NCBI GenBank assembly: GCA_014859075.1
Contig: JACUUW010000118.1
Span: forward strand, 1 to 6,225
DNA length: 6,225 nucleotides
Direction: 5' to 3'
Origin: Desulforudis sp.
Lineage (GTDB): Bacteria > Bacillota > Desulfotomaculia > Desulfotomaculales > Desulforudaceae
Made by a program: the position numbers and the translations under genes. Under the pieces are notes generated by a model. That model saw nothing but the letters and a program-made list of their open reading frames with translations. It was not told the origin of the DNA and searched no databases. This document shows positions 1 through 6,149 of this stretch, piece after piece; positions within the stretch are counted from its first letter, which is position 1; each line of letters opens with the position of its first letter.

Positions 1-471
1 CACATCAAGGCCGTCCAGGAAATCCTGACCACCCAGGGCGCCTACCTGAAACCGTTCCAACTTGAGCCCGCTTTCACGCGGCACCCCGCTTACCCGGCCG
101 CCCGGGAAATAATGCGTCTCGGGCTGGTCAACGGCGGATACCGGAACGACTTCGGCCTGGACCGCCCCACCACTCACCTGGAGTTCGCCAACGTGTTCAC
201 CGGCGCCCTCACCCGCGCCCAAGCGCTCGGCCGGCTTACGGGTCCCGCTGAAATCCGCTACCCGTTGTCCGTGCCCGCCGAACCCATCACCGCCCCGGAA
301 GCGGCCCGGATGGTGCTGTGGGTCACCGGCACCCCCTCGGCCGCTGATACCGCCTGGCCCCTGGCTCTCGAAAAGGGGCTGGTGCCCCCGGAGCTGCCCA
401 GTCACAACCACGAAACCCCACTCACCCGCGGCGACCTCTACATCTGGACCACCCACATCCTCAACCAATAA
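1..471 (+). CDS. C-terminal part of an S-layer-homology (SLH)-like cell-surface protein (5' end outside window)
   Basis: The reading frame is open from the first base, so this is the last 156 codons of a gene starting upstream; the ATG at 112 is internal. Residues about 28-79 resemble an SLH repeat: an aromatic/proline opening (HPAYPAAREI), then LGLVNGGY, an F-x-L-D-R-P turn and a helix like the SLH 'TRAEFA' helix (TTHLEFANVF). A second, more divergent repeat spans about 92-156, with ITAPEAARMV, an ALEKGLVPPEL segment and PLTRGDLYIW. In known proteins, SLH domains anchor exported proteins to pyruvylated secondary wall polysaccharide. The catalytic or structural part, if any, and the signal peptide are off the window, so the overall function is unknown. 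The gene converges on the glycosyltransferase at 526-1248, and its stop codon overlaps the first base of a long inverted repeat. The SLH call rests on motif resemblance only; the repeats are degenerate. Confidence 0.6.
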   Translation, partial: HIKAVQEILTTQGAYLKPFQLEPAFTRHPAYPAAREIMRLGLVNGGYRNDFGLDRPTTHLEFANVFTGALTRAQALGRLTGPAEIRYPLSVPAEPITAPEAARMVLWVTGTPSAADTAWPLALEKGLVPPELPSHNHETPLTRGDLYIWTTHILNQ

Positions 472-517
472 AGGTCAGGGGAAAGTAAAAAGGTGCCTTT
501 TTACTTTCCCTGACCTT
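471..517. terminator. Long near-perfect inverted repeat between convergent genes; probable bidirectional terminator or palindromic repeat
   Basis: The left arm (471-493) pairs with the right arm (496-517) along its whole length, with one bulged G in the run of four at 478-481. The arms read AAGGTCAGGG... and ...CCCTGACCTT, and the centre is GGTGCC flanked by A5 and T5. It starts on the last base of the SLH-like gene's stop codon and ends 8 bp before the end of the glycosyltransferase gene, so it lies between two 3' ends. On the minus strand the stem is followed by TATTGGTTG, which is modestly T-rich; on the plus strand no T-tract follows. The A5/T5 blocks sit inside the stem, so it is not a textbook Rho-independent terminator and may be a dispersed palindromic element that also terminates transcription. 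Confidence 0.6.
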
Positions 518-525
518 CGGTGAGT

Positions 526-1248
526 TTAGCGGTGGCGCCGGAGGACCAGCAGGGCGAACTTGGGGAGCACGAGCTGGCGCCGCCAGCGCCGCGGGTCCAT
601 CAGGAGCCGCCCCAGCCACTCCAGGTGCAAGCGCCGCAGCCACACCGGCGCCCGGTGCACTTTGCCGGCCAGCACGTCCAGGCTGCCGCCGACCCCGACC
701 ACGACCGGCACCCCCAGCGCCGCCAGGTGGCGCGCCGCCCAGAGTTCCTGTCGGGGCGCGCCCAAGGCGACAAAAAGCAAATCCGGCCGGCTCGCCCGCA
801 CCTTGGCGATTACCTCCGGCTCCTCTTCCGGCTTAAAGTAGCCGTGGTGGGTGCCCGCCAGGACCAGCCCCGGGTACCGCGCCGCCAGTTCCCGCCCCGC
901 CGCCTCGGCCACTCCCGGCGCCGCCCCCAGCAGGAATACGCGCCAGTGCCGCGCCCCGGCCTCCACCGCCAGGCGCAGCAGCAGGTCGATCCCGGTCACC
1001 CGCTCGGGCACCGGGCGGCCGGCCTTCCGGGCCGCCCAGACGATCCCCACGCCATCGGCGGTCACCAGGTCGGCCCGGCGCACGGTCTCCATCAACTCGC
1101 GCTCGGATTGCGCCCGGTAAAGGAATTCGGGGTTCAAGGTGATTACTTGCCGCGGCCGGCCCTCGCGCACGAACCCGGCCACCACCTCGGCCGCCTCGCC
1201 AAGTGTCAGGCACGCCACCGACGCGCCCAGAACGTCCACCGTGTCCAC
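526..1248 (-). CDS. tagA: WecG/TagA/CpsF family glycosyltransferase (probable N-acetylmannosaminyltransferase-type)
   Basis: The family adds a sugar, typically ManNAc from UDP-ManNAc, to undecaprenyl-PP-GlcNAc on the inner face of the membrane, for teichoic acid or secondary wall polymer synthesis. Numbered from the GTG start (240 aa, the usual family size), the signatures run in order: TLNPEF near 37-42, with the Thr and Asn that line the active site; TADGVGIVWA near 63-72, with the presumed catalytic Asp at 65; RVTGID near 83-88; GAPRQE near 163-168; GVGGSLDVLAG near 185-195; and RAPVWLRRLHLEWLGRL near 199-215. The C-terminus is basic and hydrophobic (RRWRRQLVLPKFALLVL), as expected for membrane association. 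An in-frame ATG at 1284 has no ribosome binding site; the GTG at 1248 has AGGAG 7 nt upstream and begins where the family usually begins. The gene is separated from the upstream RND gene by a hairpin terminator. The exact donor sugar cannot be read from sequence, so the symbol is a family-level label. Confidence 0.9.
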   Translation of the reverse strand: MDTVDVLGASVACLTLGEAAEVVAGFVREGRPRQVITLNPEFLYRAQSERELMETVRRADLVTADGVGIVWAARKAGRPVPERVTGIDLLLRLAVEAGARHWRVFLLGAAPGVAEAAGRELAARYPGLVLAGTHHGYFKPEEEPEVIAKVRASRPDLLFVALGAPRQELWAARHLAALGVPVVVGVGGSLDVLAGKVHRAPVWLRRLHLEWLGRLLMDPRRWRRQLVLPKFALLVLRRHR

Positions 1249-1255
1249 GTTAATT

Positions 1256-1260
1256 CTCCT
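1256..1260 (-). promoter_or_regulatory. Ribosome binding site that fixes the GTG start of the tagA-like gene
   Basis: On the minus strand AGGAG (within AAAAGGAGAA) lies 7 nt before the GTG at 1248. The competing ATG at 1284 is preceded by CAGCTTACA, with no Shine-Dalgarno sequence. This favours the 240-residue product over the 252-residue one. Confidence 0.75.
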
Positions 1261-1282
1261 TTTCTCCCCTGCTTGCAACCTC

Positions 1283-1312
1283 ATTGTAAGCTGAAACGCA
1301 CAAGCCCCGCAA
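1283..1312 (-). promoter_or_regulatory. Weak candidate promoter for the tagA-like gene
   Basis: On the minus strand a TACAAT -10 box (1288 to 1283, five of six consensus bases) lies 18 bp downstream of TTGCGG (1312 to 1307), a poor -35 match. The -35 falls inside the operon terminator hairpin. Transcription would begin near 1276, downstream of the ATG at 1284, which again favours the GTG start. The gene needs its own promoter if the terminator is efficient, but the motif evidence is weak. Confidence 0.3.
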
Positions 1313-1324
1313 GACTGCGGGGCT
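1303..1324 (-). terminator. Probable Rho-independent terminator of the marR-adaptor-RND operon
   Basis: A perfect 9-bp stem (AGCCCCGCA / TGCGGGGCT) with a 4-nt loop lies 44 bp past the stop codon of the RND gene. On the minus strand the stem is followed by TGTGCGTTTC, a broken T-rich tail. On the plus strand no T-rich tail follows, so the likely direction is minus. The weak T-tract suggests possible read-through into the glycosyltransferase gene. Confidence 0.65.
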
Positions 1325-1368
1325 GTGACCCTTTGCCGACCGCCCGGTCCGAACCCGCGCCGCTCGGT

Positions 1369-4300
1369 TTAGGCGGACACGTCCGCACCGCGGCTGAACC
1401 GGTGGATGATCTTCCGGCCCCAGTCGTCGAAGACACTGTAAATGACCGGCACCAGCACCAGACTCACCACCGTGGAAAACACCAGCCCGCCGATGATGAC
1501 GGTGGCCATCGGCGCCGTGAACTCGGCGCCCTCGCCCAGCCCCAATGCGATCGGGAGCATGGCGCACACCGTAGTCAGGGTGGTCATCAGGATCGGCCGC
1601 AGCCGCACCGGGCCGGCTGTGCGGATGGCCTCATCCCGCTCCATGCCCTTCCGCCGCAATTGATTCACGTAATCGATCAGCACGATGCAGTTCTTGCCCA
1701 CGATCCCCATGGCCACGATCACCCCGATGAAAGCCGTCAGGCTGAACGAGCGGCCGGTCAGCAGGAGCGCCAGGACCATCCCGGTCAGCGAAACCGGCAG
1801 GGAGAACATGATCACGAACGGGAAGAACAGCGATTCAAACAGCACGGCCAGGACGATGTAGATCAGGACCACCGCCAGCACCAGGGCGAACCCCAGTTCG
1901 CCGAAAGCGTCCATCATCTCCTCCGCCTCGCCCCCCGTCTCGAAGTAGTAACCGGAAGGCAAAGACATCTCGCTCAGGACGGACTGCACGTCAGCGTTCA
2001 CACTGCCCAGGTCGCGGCCGGCGATCTGGGCCGTGATCGAGACGGTTCGCGCCTGGTCGTCGCGGGTGATGGCCACCGGGCTTTCGCCGACGGCCAGGTG
2101 GGCCACATCCCGGAGCATCACCTGGGCCCCGGTGGGCGCAGCGATGAGCAGATTCTCCAGATCGGCCAGATGCCGCCGGAAATCCTCGGCCAACCGCACC
2201 CGCACGTCGATCTCGTCACCGCCCACCCGATAAACGGTGGCCACCTCGCCGTGCAAAGCCGTACGCACCGCCAAAGCAACCTGATGAACGCTCAGGCCGT
2301 GCGCGGACGCCCGGTCCCGGTCCACCAGGACCTGCACTTCGGGGCGCCCTTCCTCCAGACTGGACTGCACCTCCCGGGTCCCCTCCACGCCGGCCACCAG
2401 GGCGGCGGCCTGCTCACCCAGGCGGGCCAGCGTGTCCAGATCGTCCCCCTTGAGGCGCACTTCCACGGGCGCGCCGCCCATCATGCCCGCGAAGCCGCCG
2501 GAAGTATCCACCCGGAAGGTGGCCCCCGGAATCCGGGCCAATTCCCGCCGGAATTCCTCGGCCACGTCCCCGGAACTTCTGCTTCGCTCTCCGAGCGGCA
2601 CCAACCGGATGTCAACCGCCGCCCGGTCTGACGCGGTGCCGCCCATTCCCGACTGGGCCATCCAGTCTCCGGCCCCGACGCTGACGGACACCGTTTCCAC
2701 TTCCGGTATCCGGGAGGCGATTTCTTCCACCCGGGCGGCCATCCGGTCGGTCTCCTCAGTGGCCGTGCCCCGGGGCATCTCGATGCCGACACTCACCACG
2801 CCCTCGTCGACCGCCGGGAAGAACTCGGTTCCCACCAGAGACACCAGCGCCAGACTGGCGAGGAAGACAGCCGCGGCCAGAATCACCACCAGGCGCCGGC
2901 GCCGCAGGCTCCGGGCCAGGATCCGCCCGTACCAGTCTTTCAGCCGCTCCATCCAGGCCCCGGACAAGTACAACAGCCGCTCGAGGCGTTTCCCGTCCGC
3001 CCGCGGGTCTTCAGGCATCCGCGCCAGGAGCCGCGAGCCGAGCATGGGCACCACCGTCAGGGCCATCACCAGCGAGGAAAGCAGGGCGAACACCACGGTC
3101 AGGGCCAGGGGACCGAAAATCTCCGCAGAAATGCCGCCCACGAACACGATCGGCAGAAAAACGGCCATCGAAGTCAGCGACGCGCCGATCACCGCGCCGG
3201 TGACCTCGGAGGCCCCGGTCCGGGCGGCATCCAGCGGGGGCAGTCCCTCCCGGCGGTGCCGGTAAACGTTCTCCAGCACCACGATGGCGTCGTCCACGAT
3301 CACCCCGACGCCCAGGGCCAACCCCCCCAGGGTCAGCAGGTTAAGCGTCTCCCCGCTGAAGTAAATCATGTTGCAGGCCCCGACAATCGCCAGGGGAATG
3401 GTGGTACAGATGATCACCGTGGTCCGAATGTTGCGCAGGAAAATGAAGATCACCAGGGCCGCCAACAGACAACCCATCAACAGGTCGTTGCGGAGGTTGC
3501 CGACGGCCAGCTCGATGAATTCGGCCTGGTCCAAAGCGGCCTCGAACTGGACGTCCCCCGGCAGTCCCTGTTCGATCCGGTCCAGTGCTTCCTGAACCGC
3601 CTGCACCACCTGGATGGTGTTGGCCTGCGGCTGTTTCATCACCACCAGGGCCAGGCTGGGCTCCCCGTTCAGGCGGCTGATCACATCAGCATCCCGGTAA
3701 CCGTCCCGGATCTCGGCGATGTCCACCAGCCGCACCGGCGCGCCTTCCGGCGTAGGCACCACCACGCCCTCCACGTCCCGCAGGCTGACGAACTCGCCGG
3801 GGACCCGTACCAGGTACTCCCGGGACCCCTCTTCCACGGTACCGCCGGCCAGGTTCAGGTTACCCGCCCTGATGGACTGCATCACCTGTTCGGCCGAAAC
3901 CCCGTAGCCCTGCATGGCCACCGGGTCCAGTTGCACCTGGATCTCCCGCTGCCGACCGCCCTGCACGGCCACCGAAGCCACGCCCTCCAGTCGTTCTAGG
4001 CGCGGTTTAATCGTGTCCTCCGCAATCCGGTGCAGATCGGCCAGGCTCTGGTCACCGGAGAAGCCCATCACCAGTACCGGCATCATCGTGGGGTCAAACT
4101 TGAACACCATCGAGCGCTCGGCATCCGACGGCAGAGCACGCTGTACCCAGTCCACCGACTCCCGGACATCCTGATTGACCACGTTCATGTCCGTACCCCA
4201 GTCGAACTGGGCAATGACCATCGAAGAGTTCGCCTGGGAAATTGAGGAAATACTCGTCAGGTTCTCGACGGTGGCCACCGACTCCTCGATCGGCCGGGTG

Positions 4301-4488
4301 ACCAGCTGCTCCACCTCCTGCGGGCCGGCGCCCGGGTAGGTGGTAACAATGGCCGCCACCGGGATTTCCATATCGGGAAGCAGGTCCATGGCCAAGCGGC
4401 TCAACGACACCATGCCCAGCAGGATCAACGCCAGGGCCAGCATCAGCACGCCGACCGGGCGCCGGACCGCAATGTCGGCTAACCTCAT
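1369..4488 (-). CDS. RND (HAE1/AcrB-SwrC-like) efflux transporter, inner-membrane pump subunit
   Basis: This proton-driven pump of 1039 residues has the standard length for AcrB-type transporters and the expected two-fold architecture. TM1 is at about 12-30, followed by a large extracytoplasmic porter loop (about 31-335). TM2-TM6 lie within 336-482, TM7 at about 533-552, the second porter loop at about 553-865, and TM8-TM12 within 867-1015. Proton-relay residues are intact: the TM4 Asp pair D399-D400 in GVIVDDAIVVLENV, and TM10 Lys K932 in GIVGKNCIVLIDY. RLRPILMTT after TM10 (962-970) and LPDMEIP after TM1 (37-43) are also family hallmarks. The drug/lipophile (HAE) form of these motifs separates it from heavy-metal CusA-type pumps. 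The ATG at 4488 overlaps the adaptor gene's TGA by 4 nt (ATGA), with GGAGG 7 nt upstream, so it is translationally coupled. No outer-membrane channel gene is present, as for Bacillus SwrC/YerP. The substrate is unknown. Confidence 0.96.
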   Translation of the reverse strand: MRLADIAVRRPVGVLMLALALILLGMVSLSRLAMDLLPDMEIPVAAIVTTYPGAGPQEVEQLVTRPIEESVATVENLTSISSISQANSSMVIAQFDWGTDMNVVNQDVRESVDWVQRALPSDAERSMVFKFDPTMMPVLVMGFSGDQSLADLHRIAEDTIKPRLERLEGVASVAVQGGRQREIQVQLDPVAMQGYGVSAEQVMQSIRAGNLNLAGGTVEEGSREYLVRVPGEFVSLRDVEGVVVPTPEGAPVRLVDIAEIRDGYRDADVISRLNGEPSLALVVMKQPQANTIQVVQAVQEALDRIEQGLPGDVQFEAALDQAEFIELAVGNLRNDLLMGCLLAALVIFIFLRNIRTTVIICTTIPLAIVGACNMIYFSGETLNLLTLGGLALGVGVIVDDAIVVLENVYRHRREGLPPLDAARTGASEVTGAVIGASLTSMAVFLPIVFVGGISAEIFGPLALTVVFALLSSLVMALTVVPMLGSRLLARMPEDPRADGKRLERLLYLSGAWMERLKDWYGRILARSLRRRRLVVILAAAVFLASLALVSLVGTEFFPAVDEGVVSVGIEMPRGTATEETDRMAARVEEIASRIPEVETVSVSVGAGDWMAQSGMGGTASDRAAVDIRLVPLGERSRSSGDVAEEFRRELARIPGATFRVDTSGGFAGMMGGAPVEVRLKGDDLDTLARLGEQAAALVAGVEGTREVQSSLEEGRPEVQVLVDRDRASAHGLSVHQVALAVRTALHGEVATVYRVGGDEIDVRVRLAEDFRRHLADLENLLIAAPTGAQVMLRDVAHLAVGESPVAITRDDQARTVSITAQIAGRDLGSVNADVQSVLSEMSLPSGYYFETGGEAEEMMDAFGELGFALVLAVVLIYIVLAVLFESLFFPFVIMFSLPVSLTGMVLALLLTGRSFSLTAFIGVIVAMGIVGKNCIVLIDYVNQLRRKGMERDEAIRTAGPVRLRPILMTTLTTVCAMLPIALGLGEGAEFTAPMATVIIGGLVFSTVVSLVLVPVIYSVFDDWGRKIIHRFSRGADVSA

Positions 4489-5618
4489 GCGTCAACCTCC
4501 ATTTCCGAGGCCTCGACTTCCATACCGTCTTCCAGGACGTCCTGTCCGGAGACGACCACCGTTTCTCCGGTCTCCAAACCTTCGTGCACCACAATGGTGC
4601 GGCCGTCGGACGGTCCGGGGACCACCTCGCGGAACTCCACCCGGCCGTCGGCGTACACAAACACGGCGTTCACGCCGGCGCGCTGGAATACGGCGTCCCG
4701 CGGCACCAGCACACTTTCGTCCTCCGCCGTCCCGAAGTCGACCTCGGCGAACATCCCCGGTTTCAACTGGTGTTCCGGATTGGGCAGTTCGATCCGCACC
4801 GGGTAGGTCCGGGTGCGCGGGTCGGCCGCGGGCGCCACGCTGAACACCTTCCCGGTCAGCGGCTCGGAGGAGACGGCCGTGACCAGCACCGCCACCTCCT
4901 GGCCGGTCTTGATCCGGTTCACCAGCTTTTCGGAGGCACTGACCTCCACCCGCACCTGGTCGATATCGACAATGGTGAACACCGGCGTGGTTTGGGAAGC
5001 CATCTCGCCGGGGTCCACGTTCCGCGCGGCCACCAGCCCGGTGATCGAGGAGGCGACGACGGCGTTGGCCAGGTTCGCCTGAACGTATTCCAACTGGGCT
5101 TCGGCCTGCCGGAGCTGCGCCGGGCGGAGATTCTCGGCCTGATCCCGGGCCATTTTGTAGTTCATTTCCACCTTTTCGAACTCGGCCGCCGGAATCGCCT
5201 CTTGGTCAAACAGGTATTTCATCCGTTCATAATCGGCCTCGGCCTGCTCGAGAGACAGTTGCGCCTGCACCAGTCCCGACTCGGCCTGCGCCACCCCGGC
5301 CTCGGCCTGCCGGAGCTGCGCCTCCAACTCGGGCACCTCGAACCGCAGCAACACCTGCCCGGCCTGCACCCGGTCACCGACGTCCACCGTCACCGCCGCC
5401 ACCTTGCCGGCCATCTTGGGCACCACGTGGATTTCGGCCCGGGCCGCCACCTTTCCGGTGAGAAAGTCCCCACGGCTGAGCCGCCCCATCTCGGCCTTGG
5501 CCACGAACACCGCCACGGCCGCGTCTTCCTCTTGTTCCCCGGGCTCGGTTGCACAGCCCGACAGTACCGCCAACAGTCCCAGGATCACTACCAGTGCCAA
5601 GAACCTGCGTCTCAACAA
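4485..5618 (-). CDS. RND efflux periplasmic adaptor / membrane fusion protein (HlyD/AcrA-like lipoprotein)
   Basis: The adaptor joins the RND pump and shapes its substrate path outside the membrane. Numbered from the TTG at 5618 (377 aa), it has a lipoprotein signal peptide: basic MLRRR, a hydrophobic core, then the lipobox LSGC with Cys22 as the lipidated residue. The first half of the barrel-sandwich (lipoyl-like) domain is at about 60-95, with PKMAGKVAAVTVDVGDRVQ. A coiled-coil hairpin rich in Gln, Ala and Glu spans 96-185, and the second lipoyl half (SSITGLVAARNVDPGE) lies at about 190-218. A beta-barrel follows at about 220-300 (DPRTRTYPVRIEL, LKPGMFAEV), then a membrane-proximal domain to the end. 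An ATG at 5687 in the same frame would overlap marR by 65 bp and put 23 non-signal-like residues before the signal, so TTG 5618 (or 5615) is preferred; AGGGG lies 7 nt before it. It follows marR by 4 nt and overlaps the RND gene by 4 nt. Confidence 0.93.
   Translation of the reverse strand: MLRRRFLALVVILGLLAVLSGCATEPGEQEEDAAVAVFVAKAEMGRLSRGDFLTGKVAARAEIHVVPKMAGKVAAVTVDVGDRVQAGQVLLRFEVPELEAQLRQAEAGVAQAESGLVQAQLSLEQAEADYERMKYLFDQEAIPAAEFEKVEMNYKMARDQAENLRPAQLRQAEAQLEYVQANLANAVVASSITGLVAARNVDPGEMASQTTPVFTIVDIDQVRVEVSASEKLVNRIKTGQEVAVLVTAVSSEPLTGKVFSVAPAADPRTRTYPVRIELPNPEHQLKPGMFAEVDFGTAEDESVLVPRDAVFQRAGVNAVFVYADGRVEFREVVPGPSDGRTIVVHEGLETGETVVVSGQDVLEDGMEVEASEMEVDA
4496..4500 (-). promoter_or_regulatory. 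Strong ribosome binding site of the RND gene inside the adaptor gene
   Basis: GGAGG lies 7 nt before the ATG at 4488, inside the last codons of the adaptor gene. The stop and start overlap as ATGA, so ribosomes ending the adaptor can restart on the pump, which keeps the two subunits in proportion. Confidence 0.8.
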
Positions 5619-5622
5619 AGAA

Positions 5623-6093
5623 CTACCCCTCCCCTTCAATCTCAGCTCGTTCTTCTTCGGCCCGCAGGATAGCCAGCAGCTTTTCACAGATCTCGACCAG
5701 CTTCACCACATCCTCGTCGGGAAGGCGTTCGAACGAACGCTTGAGAGTCCGGTGCAGGATTTCCAAAATCTCGGAAACCGCCCGATCCCCCTCTCCGGTC
5801 AGCATCAACCAAACCACTCGCCGGTCTTCGCTATCCCGGCGGCGCTCCAGGAGCCCGGCCCGGCACAGCTTGTCGGCCGTCACCGTCACCGCGCTCAGGG
5901 ACACCCCCAGGCTCTCGGCCAGTTCGGAAACAGACAGCCGTCCGTGCTGCTTGACCAGCTTGCAGACGGCGAACTGGCTCTGGGTCATTTCCTGCGGCAG
6001 ATGCCGCCAGATTTTCTGGTGCAACCGGCGGAGCAAGTGGTTCATCAGCTCGTCGATCTTGTACAAAGACTCATCCAGAAAAGACTGGTTCAA
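5623..6093 (-). CDS. MarR-family transcriptional regulator, probable repressor of the efflux operon
   Basis: MarR proteins are dimeric winged-helix regulators that usually repress adjacent efflux genes and release DNA on binding a small phenolic or lipophilic ligand, or on cysteine oxidation. This 156-residue protein has the usual length. N-terminal dimerisation helices span about 5-30. The winged helix-turn-helix spans about 37-100: TQSQFAVCKLV, then LSVSELAESLGVSLSAVTVTADKLCRAG with the recognition helix near 66-79, then the wing LLERRRDSEDRRVVWLMLT, in which D87, D90, R91 and R92 form the family's conserved DxxDRR pattern. C-terminal dimerisation helices follow (about 102-148). Three cysteines (44, 77, 136) are present, but none matches the N-terminal OhrR-type redox cysteine. 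The start is TTG at 6093, with GGAGG 10 nt upstream; the frame is closed by a TAA at 6118-6120 with no other start codon between. It is the first gene of the operon. Confidence 0.93.
   Translation of the reverse strand: MNQSFLDESLYKIDELMNHLLRRLHQKIWRHLPQEMTQSQFAVCKLVKQHGRLSVSELAESLGVSLSAVTVTADKLCRAGLLERRRDSEDRRVVWLMLTGEGDRAVSEILEILHRTLKRSFERLPDEDVVKLVEICEKLLAILRAEEERAEIEGEG
5626..5634 (-). promoter_or_regulatory. Ribosome binding site of the adaptor gene, overlapping the end of marR
   Basis: The purine run GGGGAGGGG ends 7 nt before TTG 5618. The marR stop codon TAG (5625-5623) falls inside the spacer. This arrangement supports the TTG start and coupled translation of the adaptor after marR. 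Confidence 0.7.
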
Positions 6094-6103
6094 GCCCCTT
6101 GAT

Positions 6104-6108
6104 CCTCC
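6104..6108 (-). promoter_or_regulatory. Ribosome binding site of marR
   Basis: GGAGG lies 10 nt before the TTG at 6093, a rather long spacing. A second purine run, AAGGGG, sits too close to the start to serve. A long spacer with a TTG codon suggests modest translation of the regulator relative to the pump genes. Confidence 0.55.
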
Positions 6109-6118
6109 CCTCCCAACT

Positions 6119-6137
6119 TAGTTAACCAATTAAACTA
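6119..6137. promoter_or_regulatory. Candidate MarR operator in the marR leader
   Basis: This 19-bp imperfect palindrome reads TAGTTTAATTGGTTAACTA on the minus strand. The outer five bases of each arm are perfectly complementary (TAGTT / AACTA) and the seventh pairs also match. It lies in an AT-rich patch of otherwise GC-rich DNA, just downstream of the predicted transcription start. MarR proteins typically bind palindromes of this size next to or within their own promoters, so autorepression is inferred. Confidence 0.5.
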
Positions 6138-6149
6138 TTTACTTCCTCA

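Noticed and set aside
112..114. ATG at 112 as the start of the first gene.
   Set aside because: The frame is open to the window's first base, and the SLH-like repeat begins before this ATG, so it is an internal methionine.
472..525. Insertion sequence or CRISPR repeat in the convergent intergenic space.
   Set aside because: There is only one inverted repeat, no repeated spacer pattern, no transposase and no visible target duplication.
1246..1284. ATG at 1284 as the start of the glycosyltransferase gene.
   Set aside because: There is no Shine-Dalgarno sequence before it, it overlaps a candidate -10 box, and the GTG at 1248 has a well-placed AGGAG and fits the family's N-terminus.
520..2631. 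A 703-codon open frame on the plus strand.
   Set aside because: It runs antisense to the glycosyltransferase and RND genes, has a His/Gln/Pro/Arg-rich composition without any domain, and is explained by the strong GC bias at third positions of the real minus-strand genes.
1369..4488. Heavy-metal (CusA/CzcA-type) RND pump.
   Set aside because: The TM4 motif is of the HAE drug/lipophile type with an Asp-Asp pair, and the MarR regulator and AcrA-like adaptor fit drug or lipid efflux better than metal efflux.
4094..4660. A minus-strand open frame across the adaptor-RND junction.
   Set aside because: It is an alternative frame of two genes whose motifs are intact in the other frame; it does not indicate a frameshift.
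4584..5672. A 362-codon open frame on the plus strand, opposite the adaptor gene.
   Set aside because: It is His/Leu/Gly-rich low-complexity translation antisense to a well-supported adaptor gene; no ribosome binding site or family resemblance was seen.
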